Origin: a virus
Length of the DNA: 64,000 nt
Direction: 5' to 3' (one strand)
IMG/VR virus record: IMGVR_UViG_3300022927_001391
Location: 1 to 64,000 of that record
The notes beneath the pieces are model-generated. The model had not been told where the DNA came from, did not search any database, and saw only the letters and a list, made by a program, of their open reading frames with translations. The position numbers and the translations under genes are program-made. Below are positions 26,057-34,001 of this stretch, in pieces; within the stretch, counting starts at the first letter, position 1; each line of letters starts with the position of its first letter.

Positions 26057-26901
26057 TGAGATTTACTGAATTTGATTTAACTCCAGCGCAACGGGCTATT
26101 AGAGAACACATTAAGCGTGGCGTTCCTTTTAGTGAATGCATGTTCCGTCCCGGTAGTGAAGCATTTACAGAGTTTTATACTCGTGTACGTGAGATGCGTG
26201 AAAATCTTGACCTAGACTGGCAGGATGCTGAACTACTTGATACAAACATTGGTGAATGCATTATGGTAGAGGGCGAGAGTGTTCCTCTTGATGTTCCTAT
26301 AGAAGAGATACCAGATGATGCGGTATCCGACAGTGATCCTTTTAACGATGTTGCAAGAAAAGAAATGAAACAAATGATTGCAACTCGATTAAATGACTTG
26401 GCGCCTGTAGAGCGACAGGTAGTTTTATTAAGATATTGGGAAGATATGTCAGTAAAAGAAATAGGCGAATACACTGGGTTAGGAACAAGACTTGCAAAAT
26501 CTAATCTAACCAAAGCTCTTCATAAAATGTATAAAAATTGGGGTAAGGGCAAACACAGCGTAAATTTAAGGCAACTTATACAAAAAGAGTCTGTTGACAT
26601 TGACGAAGCAGAGTACCAGGGACGCAAAGTTAAACTAAACTCACCCAAGCGTGGTGGTCCTAAGAAGTTCTATGTATACACTAAGAATGACAAGGGTAAT
26701 GTTATTAAAGTAGCATTTGGTGCAAAGGATGGTGGCGGCAATCTTGCAGTTAAACTAAAAGATCCTAAAGCACGTAGAGCATTTGCTGACAGACATAACT
26801 GCGAGAAAAAGAACGATAAAACCAAGCCAGGTTATTGGGCTTGCCGGTTGCCACGTTACGCAAAGTCGCTCGGACTGAGTGGTGGTGGTACCTGGTGGTA
26901 A
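26056..26901 (+). CDS. Sigma-70 region 4 (HTH) protein fused to a basic phage C-terminal domain
   Basis: The ATG at 26056 overlaps the previous stop; the 281-residue product has an HTH of sigma region 4 at about 112-160 (LAPVERQVVLLRYWEDMSV, then KEIGEYTGLGTRLAKSN). Regions 2 and 3 of normal sigma factors are not seen, and it does not resemble T4 gp55. The C terminus (186-281) is a basic domain starting YQGRKVKLNSPKRG with KKFYVYTKNDKGNVIKV and RHNCEKKNDKTKPGYWACR, a domain I associate with structural loci of marine T4-like phages. IDE-A at 182-185 lies exactly between the two parts and fits the prohead-protease consensus. Confidence 0.7.
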   Translation: MRFTEFDLTPAQRAIREHIKRGVPFSECMFRPGSEAFTEFYTRVREMRENLDLDWQDAELLDTNIGECIMVEGESVPLDVPIEEIPDDAVSDSDPFNDVARKEMKQMIATRLNDLAPVERQVVLLRYWEDMSVKEIGEYTGLGTRLAKSNLTKALHKMYKNWGKGKHSVNLRQLIQKESVDIDEAEYQGRKVKLNSPKRGGPKKFYVYTKNDKGNVIKVAFGAKDGGGNLAVKLKDPKARRAFADRHNCEKKNDKTKPGYWACRLPRYAKSLGLSGGGTWW

Positions 26902-27164
26902 AGCCCTATACTGAAACTCGTAATAATAACGTAATTATAAGACGTTTCTCCGCAGACATTAATAGTGAAGAACTAGTCTGGCACAGAGATCATTCTGATC
27001 GTTATATAAGTATAATTGAAGGTACAGGCTGGCGCTTACAAATGGATAACCGGTTGCCTATGATATTGGAGCCCGGTGATAGTTTGCCTATCCCTAAAAA
27101 TACCTATCACAGAGTATTAGCCGGCAGTACAGACCTACTAGTAGAGATAGTAGAGTATAAATAG
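26895..27164 (+). CDS. Small cupin-fold protein
   Basis: The GTG at 26895 overlaps the previous stop by 7 nt and yields an 89-residue single cupin. LVWHRDHSDRYISIIEGTGW carries the HxDxxR/E motif and LEPGDSLPIPKNTYHRVLAG the second cupin motif with its His. Metal binding is plausible; the role is unknown. It is coupled to the sigma-region-4 gene. Confidence 0.7.
   Translation: MVKPYTETRNNNVIIRRFSADINSEELVWHRDHSDRYISIIEGTGWRLQMDNRLPMILEPGDSLPIPKNTYHRVLAGSTDLLVEIVEYK
27156..27163 (+). promoter_or_regulatory. Late promoter box TATAAATA
   Basis: An exact late consensus overlapping the end of the cupin gene, 17 nt before the ATG at 27181, followed by AGAGGG. Confidence 0.6.
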
Positions 27165-27180
27165 TATAGAGGGTAATACA

Positions 27181-27492
27181 ATGCGAGCAGATCTTATTCG
27201 TCAGACACTATCACTACTAGAAGAAGTAGGCATGGAGTATGTAGCAGGCCGTGACTTTAACAAAGTCATGGATTTAGCTGATTACACACTAGGTTCCTTC
27301 TCACACGATGAGCCAGATGTTCGTAAGGTGGATTATGAAGTATTCCAAAAGACACGCGATGGTGGTTTTGAATATAACGATAAATTTTATCCTCAGGAAT
27401 TCTACAAGAAGGTAGCTGATCTCAAACTCAGCCCCTATGTAAAACCACAAGAAGCCGTCGAAGCTTTCAAAGCCTGGGTAGCAGCCCATTAA
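27181..27492 (+). CDS. Hypothetical late protein
   Basis: The 103-residue soluble protein begins MRADLIRQTLSLLEE-VGMEY; LLEE resembles a prohead-protease site after a helical leader, so it may belong to the internal-protein set. The rest has no recognised motif. A late box and AGAGGG ribosome-binding site precede it. Confidence 0.6.
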   Translation: MRADLIRQTLSLLEEVGMEYVAGRDFNKVMDLADYTLGSFSHDEPDVRKVDYEVFQKTRDGGFEYNDKFYPQEFYKKVADLKLSPYVKPQEAVEAFKAWVAAH

Positions 27493-27499
27493 ATAAATA
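27492..27499 (+). promoter_or_regulatory. Late promoter box AATAAATA
   Basis: One mismatch from TATAAATA, 18 nt before the ATG at 27518 with AGCAGGAG between. It would drive the ExbB/ExbD-like module. Confidence 0.45.
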
Positions 27500-27517
27500 C
27501 ATAAGCAGGAGACGGCT

Positions 27518-28000
27518 ATGTTATCAAACACCACATTTCTGAAATGGTGGGTTCAACTCACCATTACTGTATTCTCTGTAGCAGTCATTACACATCTTGG
27601 CTGGTGGGAAGCACTATGGAATGCTGATCAAACTAAACTCAGCCTGGCTATTCTAGCTATGTTTGTATTTGCAACTGGTTTAACAGGTGTTATGAGCAAA
27701 AATCCAAATAGACAGGATCTTAGACCTCTAGGTAACTATGTCTGGTTTTGCAGTGAAGGTATGATTACGCTGGGTATGATTGGAACAGTCGCCGGCTTTC
27801 TTATGATGTTGGGTACAGCATTTCAAAATCTAGATGTTAGTAACATAACACAGATCCAGGGTGCTATGAAAGACATGGCTGTAGGTATGAGCACAGCCCT
27901 TAGCACCACACTAGTGGGCCTTGTTTGTAGTATTCTTACTAAGGTACAGATGGTAATCTTGGAGAACAGCTGGGACAATGGCGAACAAACCAAGATATAA
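27518..28000 (+). CDS. MotA/TolQ/ExbB-like proton-channel protein
   Basis: The 160-residue protein has TM segments at about 9-28, 38-57, 80-100 and 117-140. The block LGMIGTVAGFLMMLG, then AMKDMAVGMSTALSTTLVGLV matches the conserved TM pair of MotA/TolQ/ExbB, where a Thr/Ser-lined helix faces the ExbD-type Asp. The large cytoplasmic loop of MotA is missing, giving a short channel. With the next gene it could form a proton-driven motor or energy transducer in the inner membrane. A late box precedes it. Confidence 0.78.
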   Translation: MLSNTTFLKWWVQLTITVFSVAVITHLGWWEALWNADQTKLSLAILAMFVFATGLTGVMSKNPNRQDLRPLGNYVWFCSEGMITLGMIGTVAGFLMMLGTAFQNLDVSNITQIQGAMKDMAVGMSTALSTTLVGLVCSILTKVQMVILENSWDNGEQTKI

Positions 28001-28598
28001 AACTAGCTTTGGATTTATAGACCTACTGTTTAACCTACTGGTTGGGTTTACATTTCTGTTCATACTAGCATTTATTCTTATCAATCCAGTAGCAAAAAAA
28101 TATGACTTTGATCCCAAGGCTGAATATCTAGTTATAGTAAACTGGAACCCTGAAAGTTCTAGTGATATAGATTCTTGGATAAAAGATAACAATGGCAATG
28201 TGGTTGGGTTTAGAAACAAAGATTTTGCACTAATGAATTTAGATAGGGATGACCTTGGGTTTTCTAATGATACGATAATTGATCCAACTGGAAAAATATC
28301 ACAAATAAAGATCAATCGTGAAGTAATTAGTATACGCAGTAATGATCCCAGGACTTATACAGTTACAGTACACTGGTATAGAAACACAATAAAATCAGTC
28401 ACACAAGAAGAAGTAACTGTAGAGTTAATAAAGGTAAATCCATATTTTATAGTTAAAGAAAAAAAAATTGTGTTAAGTAAGGAAGGTCAAGAAGTTCACC
28501 TGTTCAATTTGAAAATTAACGCTGATAAATCTATAGAAATAACTGAAACAGGTGAGTTAATCATTTATAATCCTAACAACCTAAGAAAGAAATTTTAA
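27978..28598 (+). CDS. MotB/TolR/ExbD-like membrane protein
   Basis: The 206-residue protein has a short basic N terminus and one TM helix with FGFIDLLFNLLVGFTFLFI. Asp15 in FID lies where ExbD/TolR/MotB carry their essential proton-carrying Asp. The rest (35-206) is a beta-rich periplasmic domain without the OmpA-like peptidoglycan motif of MotB. It overlaps the ExbB-like gene by 23 nt, as expected for partners. The periplasmic target is unknown. Confidence 0.72.
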   Translation: MANKPRYKTSFGFIDLLFNLLVGFTFLFILAFILINPVAKKYDFDPKAEYLVIVNWNPESSSDIDSWIKDNNGNVVGFRNKDFALMNLDRDDLGFSNDTIIDPTGKISQIKINREVISIRSNDPRTYTVTVHWYRNTIKSVTQEEVTVELIKVNPYFIVKEKKIVLSKEGQEVHLFNLKINADKSIEITETGELIIYNPNNLRKKF

Positions 28599-29047
28599 TG
28601 AACAGTTATCTATTAATGGTATGGGTTGGAGTAGGCATAGTTTGCTTTATACCTTTCTTTAGCAAAAGCAAAGCAGCATTGTTTCTTGCTCCACTTATTA
28701 TGCTAAGTGTATACGGAAGTTTTTACTACAGTGAAAGTCAGATAGGTAGACCCTATTACGACAAACCGGTGAAATTTCTTTACCAGTATCATAAAGTTGA
28801 TACTATAGATAACCAAAAATGGATTACACTACTAGCAATAGTAGATAACGACGACAGACTTTATAGATTTCCATACGATAAGAACACAGAAGAAGAACTA
28901 AAACGGGCACAGGATCGAAGCAAGAGCGGAACTCCGCAAGTTGGAGAGTTTAAGAACAACAAAAAGAAAAAAGGGGTTGATCGCAACATGCAGGATCTTA
29001 AAATGTATGATCTGCCACACACCAAAATAGTTCCCAAGGCTGGTTGA
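28598..29047 (+). CDS. Two-TM protein linked to the ExbB/ExbD-like pair
   Basis: The 149-residue protein has two N-terminal TM helices (5-21, 28-44) and a soluble, Lys-rich C-terminal domain (KNNKKKKGVDRNM). The ATG overlaps the stop of the ExbD-like gene, so the three are translated together. No family is recognised. Its C terminus overlaps the promoter of the next gene. It is a likely third subunit or effector of the module. Confidence 0.6.
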   Translation: MNSYLLMVWVGVGIVCFIPFFSKSKAALFLAPLIMLSVYGSFYYSESQIGRPYYDKPVKFLYQYHKVDTIDNQKWITLLAIVDNDDRLYRFPYDKNTEEELKRAQDRSKSGTPQVGEFKNNKKKKGVDRNMQDLKMYDLPHTKIVPKAG

Positions 29048-29072
29048 CAAACTACAGCGTTACAAGTATAAT
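29044..29072 (+). promoter_or_regulatory. Strong sigma70-like promoter before the dsbA-like gene and polymerase
   Basis: TTGACA (29044-29049), a 17-nt spacer and TATAAT (29067-29072) are perfect consensus boxes. AAGGAG follows 9-14 nt before the ATG at 29095. Confidence 0.8.
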
Positions 29073-29094
29073 ATATTATCATAAGGAGATATTA

Positions 29095-29361
29095 ATGAGC
29101 AACGGTGATCGTGTTTTCAATCAAGAAGAAAAAGGTAAACTAACACAACTAATTAACGAGGGCCTGTCAGTTTTACAGGAAGTTGACGACCTCAGTGGCG
29201 GCCTAGATGACACAGTAAAGGCTATTGCAGAAGAAATGCAGATTAAGCCAGCAGTACTTAAAAAAGCAATTAAAACAGCATACAAGGCCGACTTTGCACG
29301 CCATAGTGAAGACCTAGCAGAACTGGAAAACATTCTAGCAACTGTTGGCAAACTTCAGTGA
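29095..29361 (+). CDS. dsbA: DsbA-like dsDNA-binding phage protein
   Basis: The 88-residue helical protein resembles T4 DsbA (89 residues) in size and pattern: an acidic N-terminal half (LQEVDDLSGGLDDTVKAIAEE), KPAVLKKAIKTAYKADFARHSED, then LAELENIL. In T4, DsbA binds dsDNA and modulates late transcription. The ATG at 29095 follows AAGGAG; the upstream in-frame GTG overlaps the promoter. The GTGA overlap links it to the next gene and the polymerase. Confidence 0.65.
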   Translation: MSNGDRVFNQEEKGKLTQLINEGLSVLQEVDDLSGGLDDTVKAIAEEMQIKPAVLKKAIKTAYKADFARHSEDLAELENILATVGKLQ

Positions 29362-29582
29362 ATCAAAAGAAACCTTATCAACAACTAGCATGGTTGGGAA
29401 CTGCTGCAATTCTAGTAGGATCAGTTCTTGCAGCCTTTAATGTTTTTCCGTTATACTTGTATGTGTTTCTGGTAGCTAATGCTATCTGGGCACTCGTAGG
29501 ATGGCTGTGGCGGGAACAAAGCCTAGTAGTACTAAATGCTGGTATTACTGTGGTTTATATAGCAGGGTTGGTGTTTAAGTAA
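29358..29582 (+). CDS. Small membrane protein, paralogue of 5749-5976
   Basis: The 74-residue protein starts at GTG overlapping the previous stop (GTGA). Three hydrophobic segments are predicted. ALVGWLWREQSLVVLN aligns with the corresponding part of the protein at 5749-5976. The function is unknown; a SWEET-like half-transporter layout is possible but not supported by a motif. Confidence 0.6.
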   Translation: MNQKKPYQQLAWLGTAAILVGSVLAAFNVFPLYLYVFLVANAIWALVGWLWREQSLVVLNAGITVVYIAGLVFK

Positions 29583-32257
29583 TGTATGTAGATGCATATT
29601 TTGATAGGGGACATGATCGTATAAATGTAGTAGAACGTGTGGATGGCAGAAGAGAGTATAGAGAGTTTCCTGCTAACTACGTGTTCTATTACAACGATCC
29701 ACGTGGCAAATTTCAGACTATCTATGGAAATAGAGTAAGTCGTTTCAGTACACGTAACGGCAAAGAGTTCCAGAAAGAACTTAAAATGCATGGCAAACAA
29801 GGAATCTGGGAGAGCGACATCAATCCAGTATTCCGCTGTTTGGCAGAAAACTATTTGGGCGTGGATGCTCCTGAACTACAAACCTGCTTTTTTGATATCG
29901 AGGTAGACTTTGATCCCGAACGTGGCTATAGCAGTACAGACGATCCCTTTAATGCTATAACAAGTATCAGTCTTTACTTGAACTGGATCAATAAACTAGT
30001 TACACTGGCTGTACCTCCCAAAAGTTTGAGTATGGAGAGTGCTAAAGATATTGTGAAGGATTTTGACAACACGATCCTGTTTGAACGTGAAAGTGAGATG
30101 CTGGAGGTATTCCTAGATCTCATTGATGACGCAGATATCCTAAGCGGTTGGAACTCAGAAGGATACGATATTCCTTACACAGTTAATCGCATTATCCGTG
30201 TGCTCAGCAAAGATGATACACGCCGCTTTTGTTTGTGGGGTCAGTTACCACGTGAACGCAAGTTTGAACGTTTTGGTAAGGAACAGTTTACTTTTGATAT
30301 TATAGGCAGACAGCATCTGGACTATATGCAGTTGTATCGCAAGTATACATATCATGAGATGCACAGTTACAGTTTGGATGCTATTGGCGAGTATGAACTA
30401 GGTGAGCGCAAAGTTGCCTATGAGGGTACGCTGGATCAGTTGTACAATCAGGACTTTTACACGTTTATTGACTATAACAGGCAGGACACCATGCTCCTGC
30501 ATAAGTTGGATACCAAGCTAAAGTTTATTGATCTTAGTAACGAGCTAGCTCACGCTAACACTGTTTTACTTCCTACTACAATGGGCGCGGTTGCTGTTAC
30601 AGAACAGGCAATTATTAACGAAGCACATGAACAGGGTTTGATTGTTCCCAATAAAAAGGACGCAGGTGAAAAGCATACAGCAGCAGGTGCATATGTTGCA
30701 GATCCTAAAAAAGGTATTCACGAATGGATTGGTTCAATTGACTTAAACAGTCTATATCCTAGTGCAATTCGTGCTCTTAACATGGCACCAGAAACTATCG
30801 TGGGCCAACTACGTCCCATAATGACAGACAATGAGTTAGGCAGACGTATATCTGAAGATGGTGCTTCATTCGCTGGTAGTTGGGAAAACATGTTTGGTAC
30901 GCTAGAGTATAAGGCAGTGATGGCTGGCGAGCGTGGAACGGAAATTACTATTGATTGGGAAACCGGCGGATCGGATACTCTTAGTGCTGCTGAAGTTTGG
31001 CGTTTAATCTTTGACAGTAATAATCCCTGGATACTTACTGCTAATGGTACAATCTTTACATACGAGAAAAAAGGTGTAATCCCAGCACTCCTAGAACGCT
31101 GGTATGCTGAACGTAAAGAACTGCAAGCGAAAATGCGTGAAGCAACTGGCGAGGAACGTGCGTTCTGGGACAAGCGACAGCTAGTTAAGAAGATTAACCT
31201 TAACAGTTTGTATGGCGCTATTCTTAATCCATACTGTCGTTTCTTTGACCGTCGTATTGGACAGTCCACTACACTCACAGGCAGATGTATTGCAAAGCAT
31301 ATGAGTGCAAAGACTAACGAGCTACTCACAGGCAAATACGATCACGTGGGTGATACAATCATATATGGTGACACTGACTCTGTATATTTTAGTGCTTGGC
31401 CAGTAATTCGTGATCAAGTTGAACGTGGAGAAATGCGCTGGGGCAAGGATGAATGTGTAGCATTATACGATACTATTGCAGATGAAGTGAACACTACATT
31501 TCCAGCATTCATGGAAAAAGACTTCCACTGTCCGCGTAAAAATGGCGAGATCATTGCTGCCGGCAGAGAAATCATTGGCAGCCGCGGCATCTTTATTACA
31601 AAGAAGCGTTATGCAGTACTAGTGTATGATCAGGAAGGTTATCGTACAGACAAAGATGGCAAGCCTGGCAAAGTAAAGGCTATGGGACTGGATCTCAAGC
31701 GTAGTGATACACCTAAGGTTATGCAGGACTTTATGAGTGAGCTACTTGAAGAAGTACTGGATGGCAAGGGGTCCGAACATGCCGTGGAACGTATTCTAGA
31801 ATTCAAACGTGATTTTGCTAATCTCCCAGGCTGGGAAAAGGGCACACCCAAGCGTGTTAATAACCTAACCAAGTTTACTAACCTAGAGTGGGGCAAAGAA
31901 GACGGCAAAGAAGTATACAAGGGCAAAGCAAACATGCCCGGACATGTCAGGGCCGCTATTAACTGGAACCGTCTAAAGAAAATGCATGGCGACAACTACA
32001 GCATGAATATTGTGGACGGTATGAAAACTATCGTATGCAAACTCAAAGACAATCCCTTGGGTTACACCAGCGTTGGCTATCCAGTGGACGAACTAAACCT
32101 ACCTAACTGGTTTAAAGAACTTCCGTTTAATCATAAGGAAATGGAAGCAACTATTGTAGATCAGAAGCTAGATAACTTGTTGGGAGAGCTTGGCTGGAAC
32201 TTAACACAAAAGACACAAATACATAGCACGTTTGAAAGTTTATTTACATTTGAGTAA
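29582..32257 (+). CDS. Family B replicative DNA polymerase (T4 gp43 type)
   Basis: The 891-residue enzyme replicates the phage genome. The 3'-5' exonuclease motifs are Exo I FFDIEVDFD (about 103-110) and Exo II GWNSEGYDIPY; polymerase motif A is DLNSLYPS (about 386), motif B KKINLNSLYGA and motif C YGDTDSVYF (about 595). Length equals T4 gp43 (898). TAATG overlap with the preceding small gene and the promoter at 29044 place it in an early/middle operon. The sliding clamp lies 1 kb downstream. Confidence 0.97.
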   Translation: MYVDAYFDRGHDRINVVERVDGRREYREFPANYVFYYNDPRGKFQTIYGNRVSRFSTRNGKEFQKELKMHGKQGIWESDINPVFRCLAENYLGVDAPELQTCFFDIEVDFDPERGYSSTDDPFNAITSISLYLNWINKLVTLAVPPKSLSMESAKDIVKDFDNTILFERESEMLEVFLDLIDDADILSGWNSEGYDIPYTVNRIIRVLSKDDTRRFCLWGQLPRERKFERFGKEQFTFDIIGRQHLDYMQLYRKYTYHEMHSYSLDAIGEYELGERKVAYEGTLDQLYNQDFYTFIDYNRQDTMLLHKLDTKLKFIDLSNELAHANTVLLPTTMGAVAVTEQAIINEAHEQGLIVPNKKDAGEKHTAAGAYVADPKKGIHEWIGSIDLNSLYPSAIRALNMAPETIVGQLRPIMTDNELGRRISEDGASFAGSWENMFGTLEYKAVMAGERGTEITIDWETGGSDTLSAAEVWRLIFDSNNPWILTANGTIFTYEKKGVIPALLERWYAERKELQAKMREATGEERAFWDKRQLVKKINLNSLYGAILNPYCRFFDRRIGQSTTLTGRCIAKHMSAKTNELLTGKYDHVGDTIIYGDTDSVYFSAWPVIRDQVERGEMRWGKDECVALYDTIADEVNTTFPAFMEKDFHCPRKNGEIIAAGREIIGSRGIFITKKRYAVLVYDQEGYRTDKDGKPGKVKAMGLDLKRSDTPKVMQDFMSELLEEVLDGKGSEHAVERILEFKRDFANLPGWEKGTPKRVNNLTKFTNLEWGKEDGKEVYKGKANMPGHVRAAINWNRLKKMHGDNYSMNIVDGMKTIVCKLKDNPLGYTSVGYPVDELNLPNWFKELPFNHKEMEATIVDQKLDNLLGELGWNLTQKTQIHSTFESLFTFE

Positions 32258-32265
32258 TAATAGCA

Positions 32266-32273
32266 TATAAATA
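32266..32273 (+). promoter_or_regulatory. Late promoter box TATAAATA
   Basis: An exact late consensus 17 nt before the ATG at 32291. Confidence 0.6.
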
Positions 32274-32290
32274 CCCATGGAGATAGTGCC

Positions 32291-33229
32291 ATGGAAAGCA
32301 GATTTATACAAAAGTTTCTAAGACTAGACCTAGTAAAAAGGTCAATAAGCAAGCTTGGGTTCGACTTTTCCCAGGAACTAATCCAGGATCGCGAACTAAT
32401 AAATTATAACAAAGAATTTTTTGCTAATAACGAGAATTTCCACGCAGCACTTGTAGCATTAGATAACCTAGAAAAAGCTAAATCTGAATATGATAACTCT
32501 ATTTCCAAAATTTGCAATGATGTAGAAGATATATTTAGAAGGCGTGAGCTCCGCATCTTACAGACCGATTATCATAACTTCGAAACTCGCACACTGACCT
32601 TTGAAGAGTACATTAGCAGTAATAATGTTTTAAGTCTGGCAGCTAAAGATTTTATAATATCAGAAATACAAAGTAAAAGTGATTGGCAGTTTGCAGCAGT
32701 AGACCTTAATCCAGTAGATGGTGAATTTACTAGAATGATGACTGCTAATGATCCACTATATGTAATTTATAGAGACGAAAATCATAAAGAAATTGTTAGA
32801 AAAAAGTTTAATGAATTCTATGGCACACGAAGGTTAAGAGCATACACTGATATTAACGAACTTCCAGATAACCAACTCGGTTTAGCATATTGCTTCAATA
32901 TGTTCGAGCTTATGCCTTTAGACCCTATTAAAGAGTTTTGTAAAACGCTGTTCCAAAAAATGCGTCCGGGTGGTACATTCATTTTCAGTTATACAGACTG
33001 TAGCCAAAGGGCAACTATAGAAATGTTACCTTATGAAGGGCGAGCTTACAACACCAAAGAAGCAATGAAAGGTACGATGTTTAGTTTAGGCTGGGACATT
33101 GTAAGTGCTGACAGCATCGAACAAATATTCAGTTATATGATTTTTAAGCGTCCGGGCGAGCTAGGATCTATTAAATTAAACACACCGAGTGTTGATATCG
33201 CAAAAGTTATTGACTCACAATCCAAATAA
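32291..33229 (+). CDS. Methyltransferase-like protein
   Basis: The 312-residue protein has about 110 helical residues and then a Rossmann-like part: FAAVDLNPVDGEF in the motif I position, GLAYCFNMFELMPLD as motif II, and MRPGGTFIFSYTD as the motif III strand typical of SAM methyltransferases. The glycine-rich loop is degenerate, so it may be inactive or bind another ligand. A late promoter box precedes it, although it sits between polymerase and clamp genes. Confidence 0.62.
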   Translation: MESRFIQKFLRLDLVKRSISKLGFDFSQELIQDRELINYNKEFFANNENFHAALVALDNLEKAKSEYDNSISKICNDVEDIFRRRELRILQTDYHNFETRTLTFEEYISSNNVLSLAAKDFIISEIQSKSDWQFAAVDLNPVDGEFTRMMTANDPLYVIYRDENHKEIVRKKFNEFYGTRRLRAYTDINELPDNQLGLAYCFNMFELMPLDPIKEFCKTLFQKMRPGGTFIFSYTDCSQRATIEMLPYEGRAYNTKEAMKGTMFSLGWDIVSADSIEQIFSYMIFKRPGELGSIKLNTPSVDIAKVIDSQSK

Positions 33230-33238
33230 TCTTACAAT
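33210..33238 (+). promoter_or_regulatory. Sigma70-like promoter of the sliding-clamp gene
   Basis: TTGACT (33210-33215, inside the end of the previous gene), a 17-nt spacer and TACAAT (33233-33238). A 30-nt leader with AAAGGAAC precedes the ATG at 33270. Confidence 0.7.
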
Positions 33239-33269
33239 AAACTATCAACTTTAACAAAAGGAACAATCT

Positions 33270-34001
33270 ATGAAAGATTATCTACTTGATGTTGTGCAGC
33301 ATACGCACAGCCTAGGCTTTATTGATCTGGTTAAGATCACAGGAACTGACGACGAAACACTTGTTGAGGGTCTAGCAGAAGACCGTTCAGTTATTCTCAA
33401 AGGCAAGTTTCACAAGCCAGTACCAGAGTTCATGGGTACATTTGGTATGCCCAACTTGAGTACCCTAAACACAATCCTCCGTATTACTGAGTATGCTGAA
33501 AACGAAAAGATTTCAATTAACACACAGGAACGTAATGGTGAGACAGTACCAGTTGGCGTACACTTTGAGAACGCTACCGGCGACTTCCAGAACGATTATC
33601 GTTTTATGGCAAGTGAGATTGTAAATGACAAGCTCAAGACAGTACAGATGAAGAACGTAAACTGGGGTGTAGAGTTTGAACCCTCAGTAGCAAGCGTACA
33701 GCGTCTCAAGATGATGATCAGTGCTAATAGTACCGAGACTGTGTTCGTTGCTCGTACCGAAGGCAAGGACCTCAAGTTTACTTTTGGTGATGCTAGCACA
33801 CATGCCGGTAACTTCGTATTTCAACATGATGTTGGTGGTAAACTAAGCAAGGGCTGGGCGTGGCCAGTTGAGCAGGTTAGCAAGATCCTAAGCCTAAGTG
33901 GTGATGTAAACTACAAGATCAGTGATGACGGTGTTAGCCAGATTAGTGTTGACAGTGGACTTGGTGTTTATGACTATCTACTACCTGCACAAACAAAGTA
34001 A
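33270..34001 (+). CDS. DNA polymerase sliding clamp (T4 gp45 type)
   Basis: The 243-residue protein matches gp45 in length (228) and layout. EFMGTFGMPNLSTLNTILR in the first third and the repeated beta-alpha-beta pattern (SVASVQRLKMMISANSTETVFV) are those of trimeric phage clamps. The clamp tethers polymerase and, in T4, activates late transcription through gp33/gp55. It has its own sigma70-like promoter. The ending GVYDYLLPAQTK fits the conserved C terminus. Confidence 0.88.
   Translation: MKDYLLDVVQHTHSLGFIDLVKITGTDDETLVEGLAEDRSVILKGKFHKPVPEFMGTFGMPNLSTLNTILRITEYAENEKISINTQERNGETVPVGVHFENATGDFQNDYRFMASEIVNDKLKTVQMKNVNWGVEFEPSVASVQRLKMMISANSTETVFVARTEGKDLKFTFGDASTHAGNFVFQHDVGGKLSKGWAWPVEQVSKILSLSGDVNYKISDDGVSQISVDSGLGVYDYLLPAQTK

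Noticed and set aside
26056-26901. Calling the sigma-like gene T4 gp55
   Set aside because: T4 gp55 has a diverged region 2 and no typical region 4 HTH, while this protein has a clear region 4 only and an extra C-terminal domain.
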